DNA of 64,000 bases from Clostridia bacterium (GCA_017463325.1 JAFTPK010000002.1:124001-188000), one strand, 5' to 3'; positions 25,662 through 34,603 are shown, numbered from the stretch's first letter. The notes: generated by a model from the letters alone, not told the origin. Program-made: numbers and translations.

Positions 25662-27446
25662 ATGGAAAGAGAACAGATTGCAAACAAAGATAAATGGAAG
25701 ACCTCCGATATTTATTCCTCCGACGAGGCATGGGAGGAGGCTTATCAGGCTTTGGAAAAGGAGCTTGACGGCTTTAACGCCGAAAAATATCAAGGCAAGC
25801 TTGGGCAAAAGGAAGTGCTGCTTGCCTATTTTGAGGAGCTTCGGGAGATTTCCCGCCGTGCGGAACGGCTGTATTTGTACGCGCATATGTGTCACGATCA
25901 GGACGTGCGCGTAGCCCGCTACACCTCGTCCGTGTCCAAAATGATGGACTTTTTCTCCAAGCTGTCCGCAAAGGTCGCTTTCGTGGATCCCGAGTTGACC
26001 GCTCTTGACGCAAGCGTTTTGGAGGGGTATATTGCCGATCCCGATTTTGCGGCGAACGAATACGCGCTTAGACGGATTGCGTCGGGAAAGGAGCACGTGC
26101 TTTCGGCGGGCGAGGAAAAGCTGCTTGCCATGGCGTCGAGCGCGCTCGGCGGCTATCGCGACGTATTTATGATGCTTGACAACGCCAACCTCAACCTGCC
26201 CAAGGGCAAGCTTGGCGGCGAAGAGGTGCAGATGAGCCACGGCCTGTACGGGGTGGTTTTACACTCGGATAACCGCGAGGAACGCGAGAGCTGGTTCAAG
26301 GCTTATTATCAGGCGTATATCAATTTGATCGACGCGATCACGCAAACCTATTACGGCAACGTAAAAAAGGATATTTTTTATTCGCAGGCACGGAAATTCG
26401 AGGGCTGTCTTGCGCGCGCGCTTGACGGCGAGGACGTTTCCCCCGTCGTGTACGATAATTTGATCGAGGCAGTTCACGAGGCGTTGCCTGCTCTGCACCG
26501 TTATATTAGCCTTAGGAAAGAATTGCTGGGCTATGAAGAACAGCATATGTACGATATCTACGCCCCCCTCGTGGAAAACGCGGAGATCAAGCTTCCGTTC
26601 GAGGAGGCGTACGAGCTTGTCATTCAAGGTCTTGCGCCGCTTGGGAAAGAGTATGAGGCTCTTCTTCGCAAGGGCAAGGAAACGGGCTGGATTGACGTTT
26701 ACGAAAACGAAGGCAAGCGTAGCGGCGCGTATTCGACGAGCACCTACGACGTACACCCGTACGTTCTTCTCAACTATCAGGAAACGACCAACGATATTTT
26801 CACCGTTGCGCACGAAATGGGGCACGCGATCCATAGCTATCAGTCGGATTCGCACCAGCCGTATGAAAAGGCGGATTACACTATTTTCCTTGCGGAGATT
26901 GCAAGTACGGTCAACGAAGTGTTGCTCCTCAAACATTTGTATAAGACGAGCGAGGACAAGAACTTAAAACGCTACCTGCTTTCCCATTATTTGGATATGA
27001 TTCGCGCCACCCTTTTCCGTCAGACGCAGTTTGCGGAATTTGAGCAAAAAGCGCACGCGCGCGCCGAGGCGGGCGAGCCGCTCACCAAAGAAAATCTTTG
27101 CGCGCTGTATTACGATTTAAATAAGGAATATTACGGCGAGGGGATTACGCATGACGAGCAGATCGCCTACGAATGGGCGCGTATCCCGCATTTCTACACC
27201 TCTTTCTACGTGTATAAATACGCGACGGGAATCATTTCTGCGATTTCGATCGTCGGACGTATTTTAAGCGAGGGCGAGCCTGCGGTAAAGGACTATTTCG
27301 CTTTCCTGCAAAGCGGCGGCTCTACCGATCCCGTTTCCATTTTGAAGCGGGCAGGTGTGGATTTAACGACGAAAAAGCCGTTTGAAGCGGCTATGAAAGA
27401 ATTCGCGGATACGTTGCAAGAATTTGAAAAACTCTCTGGGAGATAA
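25662..27446 (+). CDS. pepF: Oligoendopeptidase F (M3 metallopeptidase)
   Basis: A 594-residue cytoplasmic zinc peptidase with the HEMGH active-site motif (FTVAHEMGHAIHS), the downstream zinc-ligand region FLAEIASTVNE and the C-terminal IPHFYTSFYVYKYATG, all typical of PepF. It degrades short peptides, fitting with the peptide importer at the start of the window. The start at 25662 follows AAAGGAAAGGAAT; the upstream in-frame ATG at 25626 has no ribosome site. Confidence 0.95.
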   Translation: MEREQIANKDKWKTSDIYSSDEAWEEAYQALEKELDGFNAEKYQGKLGQKEVLLAYFEELREISRRAERLYLYAHMCHDQDVRVARYTSSVSKMMDFFSKLSAKVAFVDPELTALDASVLEGYIADPDFAANEYALRRIASGKEHVLSAGEEKLLAMASSALGGYRDVFMMLDNANLNLPKGKLGGEEVQMSHGLYGVVLHSDNREERESWFKAYYQAYINLIDAITQTYYGNVKKDIFYSQARKFEGCLARALDGEDVSPVVYDNLIEAVHEALPALHRYISLRKELLGYEEQHMYDIYAPLVENAEIKLPFEEAYELVIQGLAPLGKEYEALLRKGKETGWIDVYENEGKRSGAYSTSTYDVHPYVLLNYQETTNDIFTVAHEMGHAIHSYQSDSHQPYEKADYTIFLAEIASTVNEVLLLKHLYKTSEDKNLKRYLLSHYLDMIRATLFRQTQFAEFEQKAHARAEAGEPLTKENLCALYYDLNKEYYGEGITHDEQIAYEWARIPHFYTSFYVYKYATGIISAISIVGRILSEGEPAVKDYFAFLQSGGSTDPVSILKRAGVDLTTKKPFEAAMKEFADTLQEFEKLSGR

Positions 27447-27449
27447 CAC

Positions 27450-28952
27450 ATGGCAAACGAAACGCATACCATGCCCTATAACGCCGACGCCGAGATGGCA
27501 TTGATCGGGTGTCTGTTGATGGACAACGAGATTGCCGCCGACGTCGTTGAAAAACTGAAAGACGAGGACTTTTATAAGGAATCGCATCAAACGATTATTC
27601 GCGCTATGCGCGAGGTCTTTAATGCGCGAAATCCGATTGATATCGTCACCGTTTCCGATCAGCTTGACAGCAAGGGTGAGTTGGGAAAGGCGGGCGGGAT
27701 CGCTTATCTTACCGAGCTGGCGCAAATGACGCCGTCCACGGCAAACTACAAGTCCTATTATGAGATCGTTACCCGCGACAGCACGAACAGAAAGCTCATT
27801 CGCGCGGCGCGCAAAATCATTGATTCGTCTATGAAAAACACCGAGCGCAAGGACTCGCTTGCGTTCGCTGAAAAGGCGGTGTACGATATATCCACCGAAT
27901 CCGACCGTTCCACGCTTGCGGGTATGGCAGAGGGAGATATCGTCGGGCAGGTCATTGAGAAATTTGAGAAATTACAGTCCGACCCCGATTCGTTTAAGGG
28001 AATTCCGACGGGCTTTAAACAGCTCGACCGTATGACGAACGGCTTGCAGCCGTCCGATTTGATCGTACTTGCCGCCCGCCCCGGTATGGGAAAAACGTCG
28101 CTCGCTATGAACCTCGTGGAAAACGCAGCTCTTCGTCACGGCAAGGTATGCGCCGTGTTCTCGCTTGAAATGCCGCGAGTGCAAATCGTGCAAAGACTTC
28201 TTTGCGCGTACGCAAACGTGAGTATGGCAAAGGCGCTCAAAGGGCAGCTTACGGGCGCGGAATGGAAGAAAATTATTTTGGCGAGCGATCAGCTCAAAGC
28301 GAGTAAAATTTACGTGGACGATTCCTCGTCGGTGACGCCTGCGGAAATACAGTCCAAATGTCGGCGGCTCCGTTCGATCGCGGGCGGGCTGGATCTTATT
28401 ATGATCGACTATATTCAGCTTATGCGCGGCGGCGACTCCACGATGGCGGGCAGCGAAAATCGTCAGCAGGAGATCGCCTCCATCACCCGTGACTTGAAGA
28501 TTATGGCAAAGGAGCTGAACGTTCCCGTGATCGCGCTTTCACAGCTGCGCCGTATTCAGTCCAAAGAGCCGCAGCTCTCCGACCTTCGTGAATCGGGCGC
28601 AATCGAGCAGGACGCGGATATTGTTATGTTCATCAATCGTCCTGAGGCGATTGCAACCAAGGAAGAGATTGAGAGCGGCAAGATCGTCAAAGGCGCGGCA
28701 GATCTGATCATTGCCAAGCATAGAAACGGCGAGCAGGGCAGGGTCGCCCTGAAATTTATCGGCGAGAGCACCAAATTCGTGGACGTGGACGAACAAAATC
28801 GTGAGGAAGAGCCTCCGCAGTACGGCCGTCCAAGAATGCCTCGTGACTTCGCGGAGGAGGACCCCATGTCCGCGTTCACCGAGGATACGCCCCCGCCGCC
28901 TCCCCCTACGTACGGCGGTGGAGAGGGTGACGACGAGGTGCCGTTCGATTAA
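27450..28952 (+). CDS. dnaB: Replicative DNA helicase DnaB
   Basis: A 500-residue hexameric helicase. It has an N-terminal helical DnaB domain (MPYNADAEMALIGCLL), a RecA-type core with Walker A ARPGMGKTS, VFSLEMPRVQ, Walker B IMIDYIQLM and SQLRRIQSKEP, and a flexible C-terminal tail with poly-Pro and the acidic end DDEVPFD. It starts 3 nt after pepF. The DnaD-like protein at 18066-19784 and the prophage initiator at 36740-37825 are plausible partners. Confidence 0.97.
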   Translation: MANETHTMPYNADAEMALIGCLLMDNEIAADVVEKLKDEDFYKESHQTIIRAMREVFNARNPIDIVTVSDQLDSKGELGKAGGIAYLTELAQMTPSTANYKSYYEIVTRDSTNRKLIRAARKIIDSSMKNTERKDSLAFAEKAVYDISTESDRSTLAGMAEGDIVGQVIEKFEKLQSDPDSFKGIPTGFKQLDRMTNGLQPSDLIVLAARPGMGKTSLAMNLVENAALRHGKVCAVFSLEMPRVQIVQRLLCAYANVSMAKALKGQLTGAEWKKIILASDQLKASKIYVDDSSSVTPAEIQSKCRRLRSIAGGLDLIMIDYIQLMRGGDSTMAGSENRQQEIASITRDLKIMAKELNVPVIALSQLRRIQSKEPQLSDLRESGAIEQDADIVMFINRPEAIATKEEIESGKIVKGAADLIIAKHRNGEQGRVALKFIGESTKFVDVDEQNREEEPPQYGRPRMPRDFAEEDPMSAFTEDTPPPPPPTYGGGEGDDEVPFD

Positions 28953-28955
28953 GCC

Positions 28956-29975
28956 ATGGTCACCTCTGTTTTACCTATCACCAAAGAAAATATTGAAAGG
29001 GCGAAAGAGCTTGTAACCGCGGGCGAAGTTGTAGCGATCCCCACCGAAACGGTATATGGACTGGGCGGGAGCGCCTTTGATGATAACGCAGTAAAGCGTA
29101 TTTTTGAAGTCAAAGGTCGCCCGAACGACAATCCGCTCATTGCCCACGTGCACGCGGACTACGATTTGTCGAAGATTATCGACTACGACCCGCCTTGTGC
29201 CAAACTGCTTCGGAAGAAATTTTTGCCCGGACCGCTTACGCTCGTGTATCCGTCTACGGGAAAAGTCAGTCCGTACGTGTCGTGCGGTTTAAATACGTTG
29301 GCTGTGCGAGTGCCCGCGCACGTAGGCGCGCAAGCCTTTTTGAAAGCGGTGGATATACCCGTCGTTGCGCCTAGCGCGAATTTGTCAAGACACGTTAGTC
29401 CTACTTCGGCGGCGCACGTTTACGACGATTTTGCAGGAAAGATCCCCTTAATCTTGGACGGCGGCGAGGCCGTAGGCGGGATTGAAAGCACCGTGCTCGA
29501 CGTCAGCGGGGAAATCCCTATGCTGCTTCGCCCGGGACTTGTCACCAAAGAGGAGATCGAACGTGCGCTTGGCTACGAGATCGCTACCATGTCCGAGCCT
29601 AAGCAAGGGGAAAGGGTAAAAAGCCCGGGGGTGCTCTACAAGCATTATTCTCCGCGCTGCCCCACCAAACTGTTTAAGGCAGAGGAAAAAGCGACCGCTT
29701 TGCAGGCTTGCTTAACGGAAAAGGAAAAGGGCGTAACGGTGGCGGTGCTTGCAGAAGAGGGCGCGCGTAAATATTTTGAAGAAAGGGGCTTTGCCGTGCT
29801 TTCGCTGGGAAGTACTCCCCAAGAGATGGCGGCGAGCCTGTATGCAAGGTTGCGAGAGGCAGAGCAGAGTTTTCAATTGCTCGTAGCCATTGAACCGAAC
29901 GAACAAGGCGGGGTAATGACGGGGGTCATGAACCGTTTGAGAAAAGCGTGTACGTCCTCGGACGTTGCGCATTAA
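28956..29975 (+). CDS. tsaC: Threonylcarbamoyl-AMP synthase (Sua5/YwlC type)
   Basis: A 339-residue enzyme for the first step of t6A tRNA modification. The YrdC/TsaC domain (residues about 10-200) shows AIPTETVYGLGGSA, KGRPNDNPLIAH, KFLPGPLTLV and STVLDVSG. After KSPGVLYKHYSPRCP comes the C-terminal Sua5 domain (to 339), so it is the long two-domain form. The TsaC/phosphatase/RpiB order matches ywlC-ywlE-ywlF of Bacillus. Confidence 0.94.
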   Translation: MVTSVLPITKENIERAKELVTAGEVVAIPTETVYGLGGSAFDDNAVKRIFEVKGRPNDNPLIAHVHADYDLSKIIDYDPPCAKLLRKKFLPGPLTLVYPSTGKVSPYVSCGLNTLAVRVPAHVGAQAFLKAVDIPVVAPSANLSRHVSPTSAAHVYDDFAGKIPLILDGGEAVGGIESTVLDVSGEIPMLLRPGLVTKEEIERALGYEIATMSEPKQGERVKSPGVLYKHYSPRCPTKLFKAEEKATALQACLTEKEKGVTVAVLAEEGARKYFEERGFAVLSLGSTPQEMAASLYARLREAEQSFQLLVAIEPNEQGGVMTGVMNRLRKACTSSDVAH

Positions 29976-30004
29976 AAGATACGAAAGGAAGGGGCAGGTA
30001 CGAG

Positions 30005-30619
30005 GTGAACGCAACGGAAGAGAAAAAAATCATATTCGTATGTACGGGCAACACCTGTCGTTCGCCGATGGCAGAGGCGATTTTTCGCTATGAATTAAAA
30101 CGGCTTGGCGTGACGGGGGTGACGGTTTCCTCGGCTGGCACGCTTGTAGGCAAGAGCGCGGGTATGAACCCACATTCCTTGCAGGTGTTGTCGGAGAACG
30201 GGTTTTACGTGTGGAATTTTTCCTCGACGCAGCTTGATTCGGAAATGATTTTAAACGCCCACGCGATCGTCTGTATGACGGACGAGCACCGCGACGTCGT
30301 TTCGTATATGCGTTATAAATTACTTTCGGAGCGGGAGGACGCGGAAAATAACGTGTATTCCTTTTCCGATTTTGTGGGCTACGAGATCCCCGATCCGTAC
30401 GGGCAGGGGATAGAGAGCTATCGGGAGGTGTTTGCAAAGCTTCTGTCGGGAATGCCGAAGATCGTCGAGGGCGTGTTTCCAAAAGAAGAGAAGAAAGAGA
30501 AAATGCCGCCCAAAGAGAAAAAACCGAGAAAGCCTCGCGCCAAACCCAGAAAACGCACGACGGGCGGAAAGACGGGGACGAAAAAAACAACGACCAAAAA
30601 AGGAGAAGGAAAGAAATGA
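30005..30619 (+). CDS. Low-molecular-weight phosphatase, likely protein-arginine phosphatase (YwlE-like)
   Basis: About 204 residues from a GTG start. The P-loop is VCTGNTCRSPMAEA (Cys-x5-Arg) with Thr after Asn, the residue reported to give YwlE its phosphoarginine selectivity; tyrosine phosphatases usually have Ile there. The general-acid Asp is in IPDPYGQG. After about residue 150 there is an unusual 45-residue Lys/Arg/Pro-rich tail. The start is uncertain: GTG 30005 follows AGGAAGGGG at a long spacing, while an in-frame ATG at 29948 lies inside tsaC. It overlaps rpiB by ATGA. Confidence 0.85.
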   Translation: MNATEEKKIIFVCTGNTCRSPMAEAIFRYELKRLGVTGVTVSSAGTLVGKSAGMNPHSLQVLSENGFYVWNFSSTQLDSEMILNAHAIVCMTDEHRDVVSYMRYKLLSEREDAENNVYSFSDFVGYEIPDPYGQGIESYREVFAKLLSGMPKIVEGVFPKEEKKEKMPPKEKKPRKPRAKPRKRTTGGKTGTKKTTTKKGEGKK

Positions 30620-31068
30620 AAATTGCAGTTGCATGCGACCATGGTGGTCTTACTTTGAAAAATGCGGTGATCGAGTTCGTGAAAAAGCTCGGTCACGAAG
30701 TAGAGGATTTCGGAACGTATACAAAGGATTCTTGCGATTATCCTGATTTTGCGGTTGCGGCCGCGGAGGCGGTAGCGAGCGGGAAATGCGAAAGAGGAAT
30801 CGTCGTCTGCTCTTCGGGGATCGGGGTATCGATCGTCGCGAATAAAGTGCCGGGGGTGCGCTGTGCGCATTGCCACGATACCTATTGCGCGAAGTATACG
30901 CGTTTGCATAACGACGCAAACATGATCGCGTTTGGCGAAAAGGTAGTGGGCGTAGGGCTTATGGAAGAAATGGTCACGCTGTTTTTAACTACACAATTTG
31001 AGGGCGGGGAGCGCCACGAACGCCGCGTGGGGAAGATCGCCGAGATTGAGAAAAAGTATAGCAAATGA
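30616..31068 (+). CDS. rpiB: Ribose-5-phosphate isomerase B
   Basis: A 150-residue enzyme interconverting ribose-5-P and ribulose-5-P. It has VACDHGG near the N-terminus, the catalytic Cys in VVCSSGIGVSI (usual CGTGIG), and HNDANMIAFGEKVVG. The length is standard. It overlaps both neighbours by ATGA junctions. Confidence 0.94.
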   Translation: MKIAVACDHGGLTLKNAVIEFVKKLGHEVEDFGTYTKDSCDYPDFAVAAAEAVASGKCERGIVVCSSGIGVSIVANKVPGVRCAHCHDTYCAKYTRLHNDANMIAFGEKVVGVGLMEEMVTLFLTTQFEGGERHERRVGKIAEIEKKYSK

Positions 31069-31754
31069 AACGGATCGTGGCGATAGGCGGTGGCGAGCTT
31101 CGAGAGCGAACCACTTTAAAAATTGACGAATATCTTGCAGGGCTTGCCAAAGCGCACGCAGGGGAGAAACGGGCAAACGCGCTGTTTATTCCCACGGCAA
31201 GCCACGATTTTATGCCCTATTATAATACCTTTCATAAGGTATATACGGGGCTGTTCGATATCAAGACGGACGTTGCGCTCACCGTATATAAAGAGCCTGA
31301 TTTAGAGAGGCTGCGCGCCAAATTCGAGAAAGCGGATTTGATTTACGTAGGCGGCGGTGATACGGTGTTCATGATCGAGCAATGGAAGAAGACGGGGCTT
31401 TTGGAACTGATTTTAGAGGCTTACGAGCGTGGAGTAACGATAGCGGGACTGTCAGCGGGCGCGATTTGTTGGTTTACGGAGATTTACACAGATTCGTTAA
31501 AGACGGAGGACGGAGCGCAGTACGCCATGTTCCGTGGAATAAATTTAATAAAGGGAATAATTTCTCCGCATTATAACGCAAGAATGCTTGACTTTGACAA
31601 AATTGTGTGTTATAATTACGAATGTGCTTATGGGATCGAGGACGATGCCGCGATGTTAATCGAGGAGGGCGAAATCGTAGGAAGTCTTACAAGCGGAGGA
31701 AACGTTTACCGTTTAAAAGTGGTAGACGGAGAGCTTACAAAAGAGAAAATATAA
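31065..31754 (+). CDS. Peptidase E-like (S51) protein
   Basis: A 229-residue class-I glutamine-amidotransferase-fold protein. YVGGGDTVFMIEQW and the nucleophile elbow AGLSAGAICWF, with Ser in place of Cys, mark the S51 dipeptidase family (Asp-X dipeptidases or cyanophycinase-like). It is the last gene of the pepF operon. It starts at ATGA overlapping the rpiB stop. Confidence 0.88.
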   Translation: MKRIVAIGGGELRERTTLKIDEYLAGLAKAHAGEKRANALFIPTASHDFMPYYNTFHKVYTGLFDIKTDVALTVYKEPDLERLRAKFEKADLIYVGGGDTVFMIEQWKKTGLLELILEAYERGVTIAGLSAGAICWFTEIYTDSLKTEDGAQYAMFRGINLIKGIISPHYNARMLDFDKIVCYNYECAYGIEDDAAMLIEEGEIVGSLTSGGNVYRLKVVDGELTKEKI

Positions 31755-31783
31755 TAAGCGAAATTCGTTTATTATAGAAAAAT

Positions 31784-31866
31784 GCGGATGTGGCGAAACT
31801 GGCAGACGCGCAGGTTTCAGGTTCCTGTGGGAGACCATATGGGTTCGAGTCCCTTCGTCCGCACCA
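31784..31866 (+). tRNA. tRNA-Leu(CAG), probable phage attachment site
   Basis: Acceptor GCGGATG / CGTCCGC, D-arm TGGCGAAACTGGCAGACGC, anticodon loop TTCAGGT (anticodon CAG at 31818-31820), T-arm GGGTTCGAGTCCC and encoded CCA. The last anticodon-stem pair is a T-T mismatch. The tRNA is complete, as expected when integration at the 3' end restores it. The integrase gene begins its 3' end 100 nt away. Confidence 0.93.
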
Positions 31867-31871
31867 ATGCT

Positions 31872-31900
31872 AAAAACGCCCCAAAAACGGGGTGTTTTTA
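31872..31900 (+). terminator. Intrinsic terminator after tRNA-Leu
   Basis: AAAAACGCCCC / GGGGTGTTTTT arms with a 6-nt loop. Confidence 0.85.
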
Positions 31901-31962
31901 TGCTATATTACGCTGTATTATGCTGTACTTTGTTGTGTTTTGTTGCCAAAATTTGTTGCCAA
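31901..31962. repeat. Phased decamer repeats and 11-bp direct repeats beside the attachment site
   Basis: The stretch reads as consecutive decamers: TGCTATATTA, CGCTGTATTA, TGCTGTACTT, TGTTGTGTTT, TGTTGCCAAA. It is followed by a perfect 11-bp direct repeat TTTGTTGCCAA (31939-31949 and 31952-31962). Position between the tRNA 3' end and the integrase stop codon suggests recombinase arm or core sites. Confidence 0.6.
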
Positions 31963-31965
31963 TTT

Positions 31966-33102
31966 TTAGACGATTTTTGCGAGGATGTTATCCATATCTT
32001 CTTGGTATAAATGTCCGTAGGTTTTTATTACTTGCTCTACGGTATCGCTTATTAAATCTGCCACCACGATAAAGTTCGCGCCAAGGTGTATAAGCATTGA
32101 AACGAAAGAGTGGCGCAAATCGTGAATGCGGATGCGTTTCACGCCTGCTCGCTCTATATATTTATCAAAGACACGCGCGACGGTAGTTGCCGCGAGCGGT
32201 TGGTCGCCCCCAAAATAAAATTTTCCGTCTTTCGGCGCATAGTTCTTTATTTCGTCTTGTACAACCTTGCAAATGGGGATAATGCATTCCTTATCTTCTT
32301 TTGTTGTTGTGATTTCCCAAGTTCCTTTACCGAAAGTGCGCCGATTTACGGATTTTGAGAAAGAAATAGTTTTCTCGCGTACATCTTCGGGGAATAGAGC
32401 AAACAGTTCCCCTTTTCTCCTCCCGGTGAAAAACATAAAAGTAAAAAGGGCGTGCCAAGTGGGGTCATCAACGACGGCTATAAACTGCTCAAACTCTTCT
32501 CTCGTCCAAAACAGCATTTCTTTTTTTGGAGAACGGCGTTTTGGTTTGTCCATAATAAGAAAGTAGTTTTTATAGCCGTACCTTTTTTCCACCCAAGTCA
32601 AAAACGTGCTGAACAGACCGCGAATTTTCGTCAAATATTTGTGCGAAAAATACTTCCCGTTCTTCTCGTTTTTCATCGCCCACATTCTATCTTGCCAATT
32701 ATACAGACTTTCTTCCGTGATATTTTTTGCTTTTATATTTTCGTAATCAGGCAGGATGTAGTTCCGAAAAATATTATGCTTATCGTAGATTACGCTTTCC
32801 TTGTTTACGTTCCCAAGTGTAGCCAAATAAGCTCGCACCAATTCGCCCACAGTAGGTTCTTCCTTCTGTGGGTTTTTCTTTTTCAACGGATTGCGCTTTA
32901 CAAGCTCGCATTTTTCGGTTACGAACTCCATATAGCCCTGCTTTGCCAAACCTTTCGTTGCAAAGCCGCGAATTTGCATCTGCTTTTCTTCGCCGTCCAT
33001 TGTAATTACGCGGAATAGCAGGTCATATACCTTTCCGCGTTTTTTTGTATTTCTCTCACGAAGAGAATATTTATTTGAAGAAATATAATAATGCTCACTC
33101 AT
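31966..33102 (-). CDS. int: Phage tyrosine integrase
   Basis: A 378-residue tyrosine recombinase. The N-terminal ~70 residues resemble an arm-binding domain (KRGKVYDLLFRVI); a SAM-like core-binding domain spans about 80-180. The catalytic domain has the first Arg in FTGRRKGEL, HDLRHSFVSML (His-x-x-Arg) and TYGHLY with the nucleophile Tyr. It is transcribed toward the tRNA. Its ATG overlaps the stop of the lipoprotein gene, so it is expressed with the repressor. Confidence 0.95.
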   Translation of the reverse strand: MSEHYYISSNKYSLRERNTKKRGKVYDLLFRVITMDGEEKQMQIRGFATKGLAKQGYMEFVTEKCELVKRNPLKKKNPQKEEPTVGELVRAYLATLGNVNKESVIYDKHNIFRNYILPDYENIKAKNITEESLYNWQDRMWAMKNEKNGKYFSHKYLTKIRGLFSTFLTWVEKRYGYKNYFLIMDKPKRRSPKKEMLFWTREEFEQFIAVVDDPTWHALFTFMFFTGRRKGELFALFPEDVREKTISFSKSVNRRTFGKGTWEITTTKEDKECIIPICKVVQDEIKNYAPKDGKFYFGGDQPLAATTVARVFDKYIERAGVKRIRIHDLRHSFVSMLIHLGANFIVVADLISDTVEQVIKTYGHLYQEDMDNILAKIV

Positions 33103-33896
33103 TGCGTTGTAATATCAATTCCTATAATAGTTTTTATTGAAAGAACTATATCGTCGTACCAATCGGGCATTTTTGTTGATTCGCTATCCATAGACAAGAG
33201 CTGTACCGCACCGAATGTTGCAAGTTTTTCCTTCAGAGAGGCGTTGCTTGCCTTTTTTGATTTAATATGGTTCAATGTAAGCTCCCACGCAAAACCTTTG
33301 CAATTAAACAAATAACTATCTTCGCAGAGCGCAAAAAATGATTCAGCTTCGTCCAAATCGCCCTGCGCATCATCTATCAGTTTTTGGTTTATTTGATATT
33401 CCCATTGACCTGTCGCCGAATTATACACGCGAACGGGTCTTTGGTTTTTTGCTGCATCGAGAGCATTCGTGCAATCTTCCACTTGTTCCCTTGCGGAAGT
33501 ATATAAGGTTCTACTTGCCGATAAAGTATCGGAATCGACGGTATATGGGCATATATAAAACAAAGCATCATACAGCTCGTCGATTTGCTCATAATTCAAC
33601 TGTGAAATGTCGGTGATAGTATTCCCGCAAGCGGAACACACGTTTTTATTATAAGAATGCCCCGCAGCTTGCACATTTTTTATGTTTTGTTGATAACAAT
33701 ATCGGCATTCAAATATTTCTTCGCCGTCTTGTGTGCAAGTTGCGGTTGAAGAGATAAGCCTATAATCGTGGCTACATTTCGCTTGTTGAGAAGAATTGGT
33801 CGTCGAGTTGCCGTCGCTGCTATTTGCATTCGTTGGAGAGCAACCAACAAGAAGAACCGCGCCAAACGATAAAATAATTGATAAAATCTTTTTCAT
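33099..33896 (-). CDS. Prophage-encoded Cys-rich lipoprotein
   Basis: A 265-residue protein with a signal peptide ending in the lipobox LVGC (Cys19), then a Ser/Asn/Thr-rich linker. A domain of about 60 residues has paired Cys (ATCTQDGEEIFECRYC, NVCSACGNTI), as seen in many gut Firmicute surface proteins, and an alpha-helical remainder follows. It would be anchored outside the membrane. It overlaps both the repressor stop and the integrase start, so it should be made in the lysogen. Lysogenic conversion or superinfection exclusion is inferred from position only. Confidence 0.8.
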   Translation of the reverse strand: MKKILSIILSFGAVLLVGCSPTNANSSDGNSTTNSSQQAKCSHDYRLISSTATCTQDGEEIFECRYCYQQNIKNVQAAGHSYNKNVCSACGNTITDISQLNYEQIDELYDALFYICPYTVDSDTLSASRTLYTSAREQVEDCTNALDAAKNQRPVRVYNSATGQWEYQINQKLIDDAQGDLDEAESFFALCEDSYLFNCKGFAWELTLNHIKSKKASNASLKEKLATFGAVQLLSMDSESTKMPDWYDDIVLSIKTIIGIDITTQ

Positions 33897-34495
33897 ACCA
33901 AACTCTTAAATATAATGTCTTGATTTACTTCAATATTATTATCCTTGCAGTAGGCGAGAATGAGATTGAATATGTCGGTTTTCTTTTCGTGGTTCAATGT
34001 TTTTACTATGCGGGCAATATACAAAAACAAATTATCGCTCAATATCTCTTCTATAAATTCCGTTACGAAATTTTCCCTTTTTTGCGTGATTAACTTAAAC
34101 ATAACATCATCCGTTGTCAGCGACTTGAAATATAACAGCATTCTTTCTTGCAAGACATCGGGCATTTTTTTATAAAGAGAAAGAATTTCCATTTCTTTAT
34201 CTGAATATTCCGCAACACCGTTTCCATTCTTGGAGCTTACGGTGTTGTTTTTATTATTATCACCAAAAATACCTTGTTGTATAATGGTTGGCTCTTCGGA
34301 GCGACCTGTTATCAAATATTCCACGGAACAACCAAGAAAATCTGCGATTTCTTCAATATCGTCAATCGAAGGTTTTGATTTTCCTTGTTTCCACGCGCTA
34401 ATAGTGTTTGGGCTTATCCCAAGTTTTACCGCGAGTTCGTGTTGGGTTTTCCCAGATTTTTGCAACCTTTCCAAAATTCTTTCCGTGATGGACAT
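33893..34495 (-). CDS. Prophage repressor (XRE-family, CI-like)
   Basis: A 200-residue protein. The N-terminal HTH_3 domain (residues about 5-62) shows TQHELAVKLGISPNTISAWK. The rest is helical and has no LexA-type Ser/Lys protease motif, so induction probably does not use RecA-stimulated self-cleavage. The start at 34495 is set by GGAGG 6 nt ahead; the in-frame extension to 34606 lies in the control region. First gene of the leftward lysogeny operon. Confidence 0.9.
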   Translation of the reverse strand: MSITERILERLQKSGKTQHELAVKLGISPNTISAWKQGKSKPSIDDIEEIADFLGCSVEYLITGRSEEPTIIQQGIFGDNNKNNTVSSKNGNGVAEYSDKEMEILSLYKKMPDVLQERMLLYFKSLTTDDVMFKLITQKRENFVTEFIEEILSDNLFLYIARIVKTLNHEKKTDIFNLILAYCKDNNIEVNQDIIFKSLV

Positions 34496-34547
34496 AATTA
34501 CCTCCAAAAAAATATTAAAAAATTTTAGAAAAATCCCAAAAATTCCA

Positions 34548-34576
34548 TTGACAATATGGAAAACTTGTGATATAAT
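34548..34576 (+). promoter_or_regulatory. Rightward early (lytic) promoter
   Basis: TTGACA (34548-34553), 17 bp, TATAAT (34571-34576): perfect consensus. It reads toward the Cro-like gene with a leader of about 200 nt. Confidence 0.9.
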
Positions 34577-34603
34577 ACAAATACGGTTGTGGAAAATTTG
34601 CGA
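34557..34603 (+). promoter_or_regulatory. Candidate repressor/Cro operators (14-bp direct repeat)
   Basis: TGGAAAACTTGTGA (34557-34570) and TGGAAAATTTGCGA (34590-34603) match at 12 of 14 positions and lie 33 bp apart, about three helical turns. The first is inside the spacer of the rightward promoter and the second is just downstream of its start point. Confidence 0.5.

Noticed and set aside
31901-31950. Possible CRISPR-like array
   Set aside because: The units are imperfect decamers without spacers.
33893-34495. LexA-type self-cleaving repressor
   Set aside because: The C-terminal half lacks the Ser/Lys peptidase motifs and the Ala-Gly or Cys-Gly cleavage site region.
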